64,000 nt of DNA from Akkermansiaceae bacterium (GCA_026421245.1 JAPKDJ010000007.1:23257-87256), one strand, 5' to 3'; shown: positions 24,766 to 34,522, counted from the stretch's first letter. The notes: generated by a model not told the origin, from the letters alone. Numbers and translations: made by a program.

Positions 24766-27700
24766 ATGCTAAACAAACTCATTCAGTTTTCGTTGGCACA
24801 GCGCGCCTTGATCGTAGGGATGGCGATTGTTGTCGTTGTTCTTGGTGTGCGTCAGGCGAAGGAGCTTCCGGTCGATGTGCTTCCGGATTTGACCAAACCG
24901 ACGGTTACGATTTTAACAGAAGCGCCCGGGCTTTCGCCCGAAGAAGTTGAGACGCGAGTGACCATTCCAATGGAGCAGGGGTTGATGGGAGTGAATGGAC
25001 TCAATCGATTGCGAACAACCAGTGATATCGGATTGAGTGTCACTTTCGTAGAATTCGATTGGGGAACCGACATCTATCAGGCCCGGCAATTTGTGCAGGA
25101 GCGCCTGAGTGCGATCAAACTCCCTAAAGGGGTGACTCCCTACATGACTCCGGCAACTTCACTGATGGGCAACATCATGTTGGTGGCCTTGCTCGATCCG
25201 TCGGAGGAAACCTCTCCGGAAGAGCTTCGGACGCAGGCTGATTGGGTGGTAGGACGCCGTCTTCAATCGATCACAGGGATTGCGGAAGTTCTTCCGATGG
25301 GGGGAGGAATACGACAGATTCAAGTTCAACCCGATCCTGAGAGGATGCTTGCTTTAGGGGTGACTTACGATGAACTTCGTACCGCTGCCAAAAACTCGGT
25401 TCGTAACACCACCGGAGGATACATTGAGGGGGATTCCCAGGAGATCATGGTGCGGAATCTTTCGATGACGACCGACTTGAATCGAATTGCGATGACAACG
25501 GTTCGGCATGAAAGCAGCCGACCGCTTCGCATTAAGGATGTGGCCGAGGTGGTCTGGGGTATTGAGCCCATGCGCGGTGATGCCGGAGCTGAAGGACATC
25601 CGGCGGTCATACTCTCGATCACCAAGGCGCCGGGCTATGATACTCTGGATTTGACTCGGCAATTGGAAGACGCATTGGAAGATCTTCGGGGGACTGTTCC
25701 CGAAGGCGTCGAGCTTCGCGTGGCTTATCGACAGGCCGACTATATTAATCTGTCTCTCAATAATCTCAAGGATGCCCTGATTCACGGGGGAATCATGGTG
25801 GCGTTGGTTCTTTTTCTCTTTCTGCTGAACTTCCGCATCACTCTAATCACGTTGACGGCGATCCCGCTTTCTCTTGCGATTTCGGTTCTCGTCTTCTGGT
25901 TGTTTGATCTTGGAATCAATTCAATGACGTTGGGCGGGTTCGCGGTGGCGATTGGAATGGTGGTGGACGATGCCATCGTCGATGTTGAAAATGTCTTCCG
26001 CCGACTCCGGGAGAATCCGGGGAAGCCGAGGCTTCCAATTATCGCGGCGGCTTCCTCCGAGATTCGTTCATCGATTTTGTATGCCACGGTTTTGATCATC
26101 CTGGTGTTGGTTCCTCTCCTTTCGCTTTCCGGAGTCGAAGGACGCCTCTTTGCTCCCATTGCCTACGCCACGATTATCAGCATGGCGGCCTCCTTCCTGG
26201 TCTCGCTGACTGTGATCCCAGTCTTGTCGTCATTCCTTCTCAAACCCAAGCCGGATAAGGAGCATCGTGATGGGGTTCTCCTTCTGCTCGTGAAGGGCTT
26301 CTTCGAAAAGATTTTTCTGCGCCCTGCTCTTTCCCAGCCGTTCGTGATTATGGCCTTGGCTGCGGTGTTGGTCGCGGCTGGAGCAGTGGTCTACCCGGAG
26401 ATGGGCAAGAACTTTCTCCCGACTTTCCGGGAGCCCACCGCGGTGATCGCGACGGCGGCGAGTCCGGGAACTTCGCTGAAGAAGATCAATCAAATCAGTC
26501 ATACCGCGATGGGTCTCATCAAAGAGATTCCGGAAGTGAAAAGTGTTTCTTATCGTGCAGGCCGGGCTGAAAATGGTGACCATATTGTCCCTGTCTCAAC
26601 GGTGGAATTTGAAGTGGATTTTCATGAATATATGGATCGGACGAAGCCTGAAGTTCTTAAGGATTTGAGCAATGCGATGAAAAGCATTCCGGGAACTTTC
26701 TCGGCGATGAGTTCCCCCCTTGGAGATCGCATTGGACATATGCTGTCGGGAGTGTCAGCGAAGATCGCGATCAAGATCACCGGGCCAGATCTCGATACCC
26801 TAAGAAAGTTAGGCAACGACGTCACCGAAATCGCTCGAAGCATCGAGGGTTTGGAACAAGCGCGCCCCGAAGCACAATCAGCGATTCCACAGCTCCGGAT
26901 TGAGCCCGATCCAGCGCGGCTTCCGGTTTATGGGACGACTTCGGGGAAGGTGAACGATGAGTTGGCGAGCTTGATAGGAGGAGAGATCCTGACTGAAGTT
27001 TACGATGGCCAGAGAACGTATGATCTCGTTTTGCGGCTACCGGAAGAGTGGCGATCCAGTCCCAAGAAACTTGGCGATTTGTATCTCGATACGCAATCCG
27101 GCATTCAGGTTCCCTTGCGAGACATTGCAAATATCCGCCAAGCGAATGGGCCGAATAATATTATGCGGGAAAACACCCTGCGCCGGTTTGTAGTTTCGAT
27201 CAATCCGACCTCGCAGAACCTTGTTGAACTGGTCGATGAACTGAAGGAGAGGCTGTCCACGGAGCTTGATTTACCGACCGGATATGCCATTCGCTACGAA
27301 GGGGATTATTTGGCGCAAGAGGAGGCAACTGAGCGAATTATGCAAACATCGAGCATTCTTTTCATCGTGGTTGTATTTCTGCTCTTTAGCTACTTTCGAA
27401 GCGCCAATTTCACCTTTCAGGTGCTTATTGATGTTCCGATTGCCTTGAGCGGGGGCGTTCTTCTGACCAAGTTGGACCTGAACAATGTGTCCATTGCAAC
27501 CCTTGTCGGTTTCATTGCAATTGCGGGAATATCCGCGCGTAACTCCATCATGATGATTTCCCACTATCTGCATCTTATGAAGAACGAAGGGGAGGGCTTT
27601 ACCAAGGAAATGGTGGTGCGGGGAACGCTCGAAAGATTGGTGCCGGTGCTGATGACGGCGATCTCGGCAGGCGTTGCTCTTTTGCCCCTCACGATGGATC

Positions 27701-27903
27701 TCGGCTTCCTGCCCTTTGTCGAAGCGGGTGCCCCCTCCGTCGCTCCCGGGAAAGAAATATTGAATCCCGTGGCCCTCGTTATCGTCGGAGGGTTAGTGAC
27801 ATCGACTCTTTTTGGACTTCTGGTGACCCCTGCTGTTTTCTGGACGTTTGGAAAGAAATCATCAGAAAAATCTCTTCGTGCAGGAGCCCCTGCCGCAGGG
27901 TAG
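24766..27903 (+). CDS. RND heavy-metal efflux permease (CzcA/CusA type)
   Basis: A 1045-residue inner-membrane proton antiporter. The start (MLNKLIQFSLAQRALIVGMA) follows the adaptor stop by 4 nt; an in-frame ATG at 24745 inside the adaptor gene is less likely. Expected features: first helix, then LPDLTKPTVTILTEAPGLSP of the porter domain, and the fourth helix motif GMVVDDAIVDVENVFRRL near residue 396 with the acidic proton-relay residues. Helices repeat after residue 850 (LTSILFIVVVFLLF-like ending), and EAGAPSVAPGKEIL lies near the end. HME-type pumps export Zn, Co, Cd, Ni, Cu or Ag; the exact metal cannot be told from these motifs. Its neighbours with His and Cys clusters favour divalent metals or copper. 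Confidence 0.93.
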   Translation: MLNKLIQFSLAQRALIVGMAIVVVVLGVRQAKELPVDVLPDLTKPTVTILTEAPGLSPEEVETRVTIPMEQGLMGVNGLNRLRTTSDIGLSVTFVEFDWGTDIYQARQFVQERLSAIKLPKGVTPYMTPATSLMGNIMLVALLDPSEETSPEELRTQADWVVGRRLQSITGIAEVLPMGGGIRQIQVQPDPERMLALGVTYDELRTAAKNSVRNTTGGYIEGDSQEIMVRNLSMTTDLNRIAMTTVRHESSRPLRIKDVAEVVWGIEPMRGDAGAEGHPAVILSITKAPGYDTLDLTRQLEDALEDLRGTVPEGVELRVAYRQADYINLSLNNLKDALIHGGIMVALVLFLFLLNFRITLITLTAIPLSLAISVLVFWLFDLGINSMTLGGFAVAIGMVVDDAIVDVENVFRRLRENPGKPRLPIIAAASSEIRSSILYATVLIILVLVPLLSLSGVEGRLFAPIAYATIISMAASFLVSLTVIPVLSSFLLKPKPDKEHRDGVLLLLVKGFFEKIFLRPALSQPFVIMALAAVLVAAGAVVYPEMGKNFLPTFREPTAVIATAASPGTSLKKINQISHTAMGLIKEIPEVKSVSYRAGRAENGDHIVPVSTVEFEVDFHEYMDRTKPEVLKDLSNAMKSIPGTFSAMSSPLGDRIGHMLSGVSAKIAIKITGPDLDTLRKLGNDVTEIARSIEGLEQARPEAQSAIPQLRIEPDPARLPVYGTTSGKVNDELASLIGGEILTEVYDGQRTYDLVLRLPEEWRSSPKKLGDLYLDTQSGIQVPLRDIANIRQANGPNNIMRENTLRRFVVSINPTSQNLVELVDELKERLSTELDLPTGYAIRYEGDYLAQEEATERIMQTSSILFIVVVFLLFSYFRSANFTFQVLIDVPIALSGGVLLTKLDLNNVSIATLVGFIAIAGISARNSIMMISHYLHLMKNEGEGFTKEMVVRGTLERLVPVLMTAISAGVALLPLTMDLGFLPFVEAGAPSVAPGKEILNPVALVIVGGLVTSTLFGLLVTPAVFWTFGKKSSEKSLRAGAPAAG

Positions 27904-27910
27904 ACTCCAA

Positions 27911-27937
27911 CAAGTAAAACAAGTAAAACAAGTAAAT
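27911..27937. repeat. Three tandem 9-bp repeats before the His-rich gene
   Basis: CAAGTAAAA is present at 27911-27919 and 27920-27928 and as CAAGTAAAT at 27929-27937, immediately before the ATG at 27939. Each unit holds AAGTAA, a possible weak ribosome site, so copy number could tune translation of the gene. Confidence 0.6.
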
Positions 27938-27938
27938 C

Positions 27939-28511
27939 ATGAAAAAAATGCTCCTAATCTCAGCTCTCACCCTTCCTTTCGTTTTTGCCGATGAAAAGGG
28001 GGAGAAGACAGAAAAACACGAACATGGCGCGGAGGAAGTTTCCGGTCATGTCGACCACGATCATGAGATCAAAGCTCCAAACGGGGGGCGCATTCTCCAC
28101 GAGATTGTTCCTCATGCGGAATTTTTTATTACAAAAGGCCGCAAGGTGCAGATTACCTTTGTCGATGACGAGGGGACGCCGCTTGAGGATGCGGCAACCT
28201 TGCGTGCCATCGGCGGGAAGCTCTCAGCTCCAACCAAGTTCACCTTCAAGAAGACAAAGCACGGATTGATTTCGGAGCAGAAACTTCCCGATGGAAAGCT
28301 TGTTCCCATTCTTCTCATGTTCAAAGACAGCGGGGGGAAGAAGATGCCCAACATCAAATTCAATGTGGATTTGAATGGTTGTCCGACCTGTGATCTTCTG
28401 GAGTATGCTTGCACCTGTGATCACGGCCACGATCATGAAGGTCACGACCACGATGACCATGAAGGTCACGACCATTCCAAAGGGAAAAAGAAGGGTGATC
28501 ACAAGGAGTAA
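27939..28511 (+). CDS. His-rich periplasmic metal-binding protein
   Basis: A 190-residue exported protein (signal MKKMLLISALTLPFVFA). Three His/acid clusters frame it: KHEHGAEEVSGHVDHDHE after the signal, and HGHDHEGHDHDDHEGHDH near the end, with a CPTCDLLEYACTCDHGH zinc-finger-like Cys group just before the latter. The central part (APNGGRILHEIVPHAEFFIT) resembles the domain found in metal-efflux accessory proteins. As the last gene of the efflux unit it probably buffers metal in the periplasm and passes it to the pump. Confidence 0.8.
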   Translation: MKKMLLISALTLPFVFADEKGEKTEKHEHGAEEVSGHVDHDHEIKAPNGGRILHEIVPHAEFFITKGRKVQITFVDDEGTPLEDAATLRAIGGKLSAPTKFTFKKTKHGLISEQKLPDGKLVPILLMFKDSGGKKMPNIKFNVDLNGCPTCDLLEYACTCDHGHDHEGHDHDDHEGHDHSKGKKKGDHKE

Positions 28512-28527
28512 CCCTGGTTAGGGATCT

Positions 28528-29745
28528 ATGGCGGGCGATAAGAACGAACTGGAGAAGTGGGCTACCGATGTGATTTTCGGTCGTGCCCGCGGCTTCGGGC
28601 CCTCCATGATGCGCATCCTTTTGAGGGGACTGTCATGGCTCTTTCGTTTGGGGGTGAGGGTGCGGCTTCGTCTTTTTCGCAAGGGATGGAAGACCCAATC
28701 CAATCTCGGTACGATGGTGGTGAGTATTGGAAATATCACGGTTGGGGGGACGGGAAAGACGCCGGTTGTCGAGCGCTTTGCACGGGAACTCACGAGAAGA
28801 GGCAGGAAAGTGGCTATTCTCAGCCGAGGTTACAAAAGTAAAGACCTCAGGAATCCGCAGAAGTGGAAGAATCCGGAAACGGGTAAGATTGTGATCAGTC
28901 CTCCGAAGATTGTCAGCGACGGCAAAGAGATATTACTCAAAGCCAAATACGCCGGGGATGAGCCGTATATGCTTGCCCAGAATCTACCGGGGGTGGCGGT
29001 GGTTGTGGATCGCGATAGGGTTCGCAGCGGGCGGTTTGCGGTGAAAGAACTTGGAGCCGATACCTTACTGCTGGATGACGGACTTCAGTATCTCGACCTT
29101 GACCACTCCCTCGATGTTGTCTTAGTCGATCAAAACGCGCCATTTGGGAATGGTTACATTTTGCCGAGAGGGACCTTGCGTGAACCTCCCTCGAATCTTT
29201 GCCGAGCGGACTATATTTTTCTTACTAAATGTGACGGGCGCCCCCTGGATGATCTAATCAAACGCATCCGGAAATATAACAAAGGGGCTGAAATTCTGCA
29301 GTGCACCCACGGGCCAAAGCATTTGCAAGGAGTCTTTCATGATGACGTGCTTCCCTTGGACGCATTAAAGGGAAAATATATCGGGGCGATTTCGGGAATT
29401 GCCCAGCCGAAGAGTTTTGACAGCCTTTTGAAAGAACTGGGAGGGAAGGTTCTCTTCCATACCACATTCTCGGATCACTATGCTTTTTCCAAAAAGGAGA
29501 TCGAACCCTTCATGTATCGTTGTATCAACCGGGGGGTGGATATGATTGTGACTACGGAAAAGGACGCCGTGCGATTTCCGAGGCCCGATGAAATTGATGT
29601 CCCGATTTACTTCTTAAGAATTGAAGTGAAAATTCTCGATGGGGAGGAAGTCTGGGAGCGCTGTGTGGAGCGGATCTGCCAGCGAGTGGAAAGAGAGCCC
29701 GAGGACTGGGCGGAAGAGCGCTTACTTAAAATTGGGTCGGCCTAA
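28528..29745 (+). CDS. lpxK: Tetraacyldisaccharide 4'-kinase
   Basis: Adds the 4'-phosphate to lipid A precursor at the inner membrane, indicating a lipopolysaccharide-bearing outer membrane. N-terminal helix near residues 22-45, then a Walker A motif in [15 protein letters not shown], the [10 protein letters not shown] segment, [17 protein letters not shown] and [20 protein letters not shown] with the acidic pair of the active site. Length 405 is longer than the typical 320-350, with an insert around residues 105-125. It follows the efflux unit by 16 nt, which may allow read-through. Confidence 0.93.
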   Translation: MAGDKNELEKWATDVIFGRARGFGPSMMRILLRGLSWLFRLGVRVRLRLFRKGWKTQSNLGTMVVSIGNITVGGTGKTPVVERFARELTRRGRKVAILSRGYKSKDLRNPQKWKNPETGKIVISPPKIVSDGKEILLKAKYAGDEPYMLAQNLPGVAVVVDRDRVRSGRFAVKELGADTLLLDDGLQYLDLDHSLDVVLVDQNAPFGNGYILPRGTLREPPSNLCRADYIFLTKCDGRPLDDLIKRIRKYNKGAEILQCTHGPKHLQGVFHDDVLPLDALKGKYIGAISGIAQPKSFDSLLKELGGKVLFHTTFSDHYAFSKKEIEPFMYRCINRGVDMIVTTEKDAVRFPRPDEIDVPIYFLRIEVKILDGEEVWERCVERICQRVEREPEDWAEERLLKIGSA

Positions 29746-29793
29746 GGGACTGATTACGCTCGCATTTTTGACAGATCACGGGACATTCCTTGC

Positions 29794-30786
29794 GTGCTGG
29801 ATCGATTGAAACGCCCTCTTCGCGACTTGCGGCTTTCATTGACGGACCGATGCAACTTCAGGTGTCGTTATTGCATGCCAGTGGAAGTTTTTGGTCCGGG
29901 CTATCAATTTTTGCCGAGGGAGGAAATTCTCACCTTTGGCGAGTTGGTGCGAACCGTGCGAGCGGGGGTTGAGTTGGGGGTCACCAAGGTTCGTCTTACG
30001 GGAGGCGAGCCCCTTCTACGAAGAGGGGTGGAGGATTTGGTGGCACTAATTGCAGCCGTCCCAGGGGTGGATGATCTTGCAATGACGACCAATGGGATTC
30101 TTTTAAATCATCACGCGGAAGGATTGGTGGCAGCGGGTTTGAACCGAGTCACAGTGAGCCTTGATGCTCTTGACGAGAAGATCTTCTCTCAAATGAACGG
30201 GGTAGGATCGAAATTGGAGCGTGTTCTTACCGGGATAGAAACGGCCCAACGAAGCGGGCTTCCCGTGAAGGTGAATATGGTCGTTCAACGAGGGGTTAAT
30301 GAGCAGGAGATTTTGCCGATGGTTCGATGGGGAAGGGAGCAAGGAGTCACGGTGAGATTGATCGAATTTATGGACGTTGGGGAAACGAATGGCTGGGATA
30401 CGAGCCAAGTGGTCACAGCGAAGGAGATTCTGGCCGAGATTACGAGAGAGTTACCCGTGATTGCCGTGCCTGCGTCCTATCCCGGAGAGGTGGCGCAACG
30501 TTGGGAATTTGAGGATGGAAGAGGAGAGTTTGGCATTATCTCCTCGGTCAGCCAGCCATTTTGCCGTGATTGTTCCAGGCTTCGCGTATCAGCCGAGGGG
30601 CGTATATTCACCTGTCTTTTCGCCGGTGAGGGAGCGGATCTAAGGGCTGTTCTTCGCGAAGCGGAATCGGATGAAGAGGTTGTGGGATTTATTGGAAGTC
30701 AATGGGGGAACCGTAGCGATCGCTATTCGGAAGAAAGGGGAAAGGTGGACCAACCCAAGGCCGAGATGAGCTATCTTGGTGGGTAA
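29794..30786 (+). CDS. moaA: GTP 3',8-cyclase (molybdenum cofactor step 1)
   Basis: Radical SAM enzyme that converts GTP to the 3',8-cyclo intermediate of molybdopterin. CNFRCRYC carries the SAM cluster, TKVRLTGGEPLLRRG follows as usual, and a second cluster is held by CRDCSRLRVSAEGRIFTC (C-X2-C-X13-C). It ends in the Gly-Gly that the family needs for activity (SYLGG). Start is GTG 29794. No moaC, moaE or moeA lies nearby, so the rest of the pathway is elsewhere. It is followed by a shared terminator with the convergent gene. Confidence 0.95.
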   Translation: MLDRLKRPLRDLRLSLTDRCNFRCRYCMPVEVFGPGYQFLPREEILTFGELVRTVRAGVELGVTKVRLTGGEPLLRRGVEDLVALIAAVPGVDDLAMTTNGILLNHHAEGLVAAGLNRVTVSLDALDEKIFSQMNGVGSKLERVLTGIETAQRSGLPVKVNMVVQRGVNEQEILPMVRWGREQGVTVRLIEFMDVGETNGWDTSQVVTAKEILAEITRELPVIAVPASYPGEVAQRWEFEDGRGEFGIISSVSQPFCRDCSRLRVSAEGRIFTCLFAGEGADLRAVLREAESDEEVVGFIGSQWGNRSDRYSEERGKVDQPKAEMSYLGG

Positions 30787-30794
30787 ACCAGACA

Positions 30795-30828
30795 CAAAAA
30801 GAGCCCCTGTCTCAACAGGAGCTTTTTT
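30795..30828. terminator. Bidirectional terminator between moaA and convergent HTH gene
   Basis: AGCCCCTGT / ACAGGAGCT-type stem with a CTCA loop, A-rich on the left and T6 on the right, so it can work for both converging genes. Confidence 0.75.
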
Positions 30829-30855
30829 CATGTGTTAATGTATTTCCGATGAAAA

Positions 30856-31161
30856 TCAGAGCTTGGCCTTTGCTTTTTTATAGGCCTTTTTGAGTTTTGA
30901 AAGGTGTCCTTCGGTTGCTGCGATATCTTTGAGAAGGCTTGCAAGTTCTTCCACTGCGCGGAGTTCTTTGGAACCTCCTTTGGTCGAGACTACTGGCGAA
31001 CCTCCTTCTTTTCGTTTCCATGAGGCGATGGTTGCAGCCGTCACTTTGAATTTTCCAACAGCTTTGGTTTGTCCCCCTCTTCCTTCTTTTTTAATAAAGT
31101 TCAGGATTTCTTTTTTTTTCTCAGTGGAATATCGCTTCGCTTGCTTTTTTGCTTTGGCCAT
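30856..31161 (-). CDS. Small Lys-rich helix-turn-helix protein
   Basis: A 101-residue basic protein. Residues 10-52 form a transposase-type HTH (YSTEKKKEILNFIKKEG, AVGKFKVTAATIASWKRK), preceded by a Lys-rich arm and followed by a helix with coiled-coil character (LRAVEELASLLKDIAATEG) and a Lys tail. No catalytic transposase domain and no inverted repeats of an IS are present, so it is likely a stand-alone DNA-binding protein. A nested palindrome lies 30 nt upstream (31192-31234). Confidence 0.7.
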   Translation of the reverse strand: MAKAKKQAKRYSTEKKKEILNFIKKEGRGGQTKAVGKFKVTAATIASWKRKEGGSPVVSTKGGSKELRAVEELASLLKDIAATEGHLSKLKKAYKKAKAKL

Positions 31162-31191
31162 TCCCGAAAGTGGGAGTGGGGTGTGAAGGCG

Positions 31192-31234
31192 TCAATCTAA
31201 ATGTATAACTATCAATAGTTCCTCTTTAGATTGA
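31192..31234. repeat. Nested inverted repeat upstream of the HTH gene
   Basis: Outer arms TCAATCTAAA (31192-31201) and TTTAGATTGA (31225-31234) are perfect. Inside lies another perfect palindrome, AACTAT-CA-ATAGTT (31207-31220). The A/T-rich element sits between the propeller gene stop and the HTH gene start; no T tract follows, so it is better read as a binding site or RNA structure than a terminator. Confidence 0.55.
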
Positions 31235-31236
31235 AG

Positions 31237-32619
31237 TTATTTTGTATTGGGTCGGAAATTGTAGCAAATCAACCTTCGGGGGGAGCCATCAAATCCTTTG
31301 GTGTTCTGAGTGACGTAGAGTAATCCGCGATATAAAACGGGCGGTGTCCAAGTGTCACGTGCATAAAAGAGTCTCGTTTTTTGTTTGATGACTGGCTTTT
31401 CGCTATTGAGTTGAAGCTCCAGAAGACTGCCGTCTTCCCCAAGAGAAATAAGGCGGTTCCCGGCCCGTAGAAATGAACCTCTGAACAAACCTGTGACGCG
31501 ATTATTTTCCTTCCAACGCATATCGTCTTCCCATGTGAGTTTCCCGGTTTTGAGATTGATTCCCTTAAGTTGTGTGTCGGGTATGTTTCGTCCTGCAAAA
31601 CCATAAAGATGATTATCAATTTCTTGGGGAATCATCATATGCATTCCAAAGAATCGTTCTTTCCAAACCGGGCGTGGTTGCAGCTTGGAATCAAACTGGA
31701 GAAGAACACCGCCGAGCTCATAGCAGTCGGAAATAAAGACCCGATTGCCAGGAAGAGGAAGTGGAGTTGAGGCGAGCACAGATTCGTAGACATCGGCCCG
31801 CCAAGGGAAACGGGAGTAAAGGTTGCCATTTATTGGATTGAGGACGAGTAATCCACCGTGGACGGGTTTTGACTCGCCCGCTGCCAGGATCAGAGCGACT
31901 TCCTTGCCGTGAATTGTTGTAATGACGGGTGAAGCATATGAGGCCCCCCAGGGGTCTTCATATTTCCACGCCGTTTTTCCGTCTTTGAGGAGGAAGGCTG
32001 CTACGGAGGTTCCGGACTTTTTCTTTTCTTTTCCGCCAACGTTCACAATGAGTTTGTCTCCGTGGACGACGGGGTTTGGCCCATAGCCAAAGAAATTTTG
32101 AGGGATCTCAAATTCTTTTTTGAGGTTTCGTTTCCAAATCAAGTTGCCGGTTTCGAGATCAAGACAGTGGAGCATGGCGGTCACTCCGATCAGATAGATT
32201 TTCTTTTCATGAACAACGGGGCTGCTCCGGGGGCCGGCTGAGAATCCGTAGCGGTCTTTGTATTGGATAGGATAGTTGAAGGTCCAGAGGCGTTCGCCTG
32301 TCTCGGGGTTGTGACAATCCAAGGTTTCCTTCGAATCGAGCGCGTGAAAGTGAAGGAGTTTGCCATCAACCAGAATGGGAGAACTGTAAGATTCTCCGCG
32401 GGCCAGTTCAAAAACCTTGTGTAACCCTTCTTCTGGAAAGATTTCTAGAAGAGGGGCTTCCATACTCGTGCAATTGTCTCGAGGCCCGAAAAAGCGGGGC
32501 CAATCTTCAACCACGGCGTTTGGGGAGAGGGGGGAGGGAGCCTTGTGAAAGACCATGGGGTAGGTGGTTTCTGCGGTGAGCAGCAGTGGGAGCAGGGTCA
32601 GAAGGCTCGTTATTTTCAT
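31237..32619 (-). CDS. PQQ-type beta-propeller protein
   Basis: A 460-residue exported protein (signal MKITSLLTLLPLLLTA). Repeated blades with the W/L-x-F-x-x-P and GxLxWxxxL patterns (ETGNLIWKRNLKKEFEI, GKTAWKYEDPWGASYASPV, TGKLTWEDDMRWK) form a propeller of about 7-8 blades. No dehydrogenase cofactor site or heme motif is seen. It resembles secreted propeller proteins abundant in this phylum whose function is unknown, and may be a scaffold or sugar-lactone-binding protein. Single gene. Confidence 0.85.
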   Translation of the reverse strand: MKITSLLTLLPLLLTAETTYPMVFHKAPSPLSPNAVVEDWPRFFGPRDNCTSMEAPLLEIFPEEGLHKVFELARGESYSSPILVDGKLLHFHALDSKETLDCHNPETGERLWTFNYPIQYKDRYGFSAGPRSSPVVHEKKIYLIGVTAMLHCLDLETGNLIWKRNLKKEFEIPQNFFGYGPNPVVHGDKLIVNVGGKEKKKSGTSVAAFLLKDGKTAWKYEDPWGASYASPVITTIHGKEVALILAAGESKPVHGGLLVLNPINGNLYSRFPWRADVYESVLASTPLPLPGNRVFISDCYELGGVLLQFDSKLQPRPVWKERFFGMHMMIPQEIDNHLYGFAGRNIPDTQLKGINLKTGKLTWEDDMRWKENNRVTGLFRGSFLRAGNRLISLGEDGSLLELQLNSEKPVIKQKTRLFYARDTWTPPVLYRGLLYVTQNTKGFDGSPRRLICYNFRPNTK

Positions 32620-32741
32620 GGCGAGAACCTAATGAAAAATTGGATGAATGAAGAGGTGTTTTGTGCCGCCCCCTTTGATTTCGGTTCGAAAATGACGTTT
32701 CGATCTTTCCACAGCGTCAAATCCGCACTTTATTGCCCGAG

Positions 32742-33794
32742 ATGAAACGAATTTTAGGACTCGCGTTGGCCTGCGCCACCACCATGACGGCTGTGGCACA
32801 GGAAAAATGGCTCACTTTCAAAGGCAAGGAAGGTCCGGGGAAAGGGAAGCATATCGTTCTTGTTTCCGGGGATGAGGAATATCGCTCAGAGGAAAGTGCC
32901 CCAATGTTGGCAAAAATCCTCTCTCAACGTCATGGTTTTGACACGACTGTGCTTTTCGCATGGAGTGCAGATGGGGCATACATCGATCCCAACAACGCCA
33001 AGGGAATTGTGGGTTGGGAAAAACTTGATTCGGCGGACCTCATGATCATCGGGACGCGCATGCGTATTCTGACTCCTAAAACGATTGAGCATCTCGGGAA
33101 ATACCTCAACGCAGGCAAGCCGGTCATCGGATACCGGACCGCCACCCATGCCTTCAAAGGAGGAGAGAAGATCGCAAATATCTCTGCGGGACAATGGGGA
33201 CTCAAAATTCTTGGGGAAACCTGGGTCAATCACCACGGTGGTCACAAGAGTCAGGGCGCGCGCGGAGTGATCGAAAATGGCCGAGAGAAGCATCCTGTGC
33301 TGAATTCGGTCAAGGATGTCTTTGGACCAAGTGACGTTTACGGAGTGAAGCACCTCACTGATAAGGACACAGTTTTGCTTCGCGGAGCTGTGACTGAATC
33401 TTTGGATCCGTCCTCCAAGATTGTTGATGGGCCAAAAAACGATCCTATGATGGCACTGAGCTGGCTGCATACTTACACCTCGCCCGATGGAAAGGCCACC
33501 GGCCGTTCGCTTTGCACGACGATGGGTGCCTCGGTTGATTTCCTCAGTGAAGATCTTCGCCGTCTTATCGTGAATGGGAGTTATCACCTACTTGATCTCG
33601 ATGTTCCAGATCAGGCCGACGTTGATTATGTCGATCCCTTTTACCCCAGCTTTTACGGATTCTGGAGTGGTGGGAATGCCGGAATTTGGAAAGAGCGTGC
33701 ATTGAAGGCGGAGGATTTCGGGCTGGGCAAGACGCCCACTGCTCCCGAGCCAAAAGGCACCCCGAAATGGTCTTTCATGCCCGTTAAAAAGTAA
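32742..33794 (+). CDS. ThuA-like secreted protein
   Basis: A 350-residue protein with signal peptide MKRILGLALACATTMTAVAQ. The ThuA fold (class I amidotransferase-like) shows in KHIVLVSGDEEYRSEE, DLMIIGTRMRILTPKTIEHL and KPVIGYRTATHAFKGG. The Cys-His-Glu amidotransferase triad is not evident. Enzymatic role is unknown; family members are linked to trehalose and polysaccharide use. ATG 32742 chosen over an in-frame TTG at 32733. Its stop overlaps the start of the next gene (TAATG), so the two are coupled. Confidence 0.87.
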   Translation: MKRILGLALACATTMTAVAQEKWLTFKGKEGPGKGKHIVLVSGDEEYRSEESAPMLAKILSQRHGFDTTVLFAWSADGAYIDPNNAKGIVGWEKLDSADLMIIGTRMRILTPKTIEHLGKYLNAGKPVIGYRTATHAFKGGEKIANISAGQWGLKILGETWVNHHGGHKSQGARGVIENGREKHPVLNSVKDVFGPSDVYGVKHLTDKDTVLLRGAVTESLDPSSKIVDGPKNDPMMALSWLHTYTSPDGKATGRSLCTTMGASVDFLSEDLRRLIVNGSYHLLDLDVPDQADVDYVDPFYPSFYGFWSGGNAGIWKERALKAEDFGLGKTPTAPEPKGTPKWSFMPVKK

Positions 33795-34522
33795 TGGACT
33801 GGCACGCTTTTCTTCGTGATTGGTCGCAGGAAGCGTCATCCCGGGGATTTCAAAGCGAGACCTTGGTCGAAGTCGGGGACTACCCACTCCTGGCATCGGT
33901 GAAGGGAAATCCGGCCAAGCCGTGCATCTACCTTTCTTCCGGTATGCACGGTGACGAGCCATCTGGGCCGCAAGCTTTGATGCAGTTGCTTGGAGATGAT
34001 TTCTTTGATGATCGGTTTTGTTGGCTCATCTGCCCGGTTCTAAACCCTACCGGACTTGAGGCTGGAACCCGGGAGAACTTTCAAGGGATCGATCTCAACC
34101 GTGATTACGGCCAATGTGAAACTCAAGAGGTTTGCGCTCATATCGAATGGTTAAACAAGCAACCGGTTCCCCGGCTGTTTCTTTCGTTGCACGAAGACTG
34201 GGAAAGCAGTGGGTTTTATTTCTACGAAATTAATATCGGGGGAGAAGATTCACGACATCGGGCGATCCTGAAAGCGGCGACCCCCCACTTCCCACCCGAA
34301 CCGGAATCAGTCATCGACGATCATCCTGTGACCGAGCCGGGCTGGATCTTTCACTCGGAGCACCCCGACCTTCCGGAAGGCTGGCCGGAGGCGATTTACT
34401 TAGCGAAGATGGGCTGTCCCTTGTCGTTGACCTTCGAAACGCCGAGTCGTTCGGCCTTGGACCTGCGCATAAGCTGCCACCAAGCAGTTGTGAAAGAGGC
34501 GGTGGAATCGTGTCTGTTATAA
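33794..34522 (+). CDS. M14-like zinc carboxypeptidase/AstE-type protein
   Basis: A 242-residue protein with the M14 zinc motif H-G-D-E in SSGMHGDEPSG, a RENFQGIDLNRDYG substrate-binding stretch, the third zinc ligand in SLHEDWESSG, and Glu in TFETPSRSAL near the C-terminus as catalytic base. There is no signal peptide, so it acts in the cytoplasm; together with its small size this fits succinylglutamate desuccinylase/DUF2817-like M14 proteins. Substrate is uncertain. Coupled to the ThuA-like gene by TAATG. Confidence 0.8.
   Translation: MDWHAFLRDWSQEASSRGFQSETLVEVGDYPLLASVKGNPAKPCIYLSSGMHGDEPSGPQALMQLLGDDFFDDRFCWLICPVLNPTGLEAGTRENFQGIDLNRDYGQCETQEVCAHIEWLNKQPVPRLFLSLHEDWESSGFYFYEINIGGEDSRHRAILKAATPHFPPEPESVIDDHPVTEPGWIFHSEHPDLPEGWPEAIYLAKMGCPLSLTFETPSRSALDLRISCHQAVVKEAVESCLL

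Noticed and set aside
27911..27937. CRISPR array
   Set aside because: Units are only 9 bp without spacers.
30856..31161. Insertion sequence
   Set aside because: HTH only; no catalytic domain, terminal inverted repeats or target duplication.
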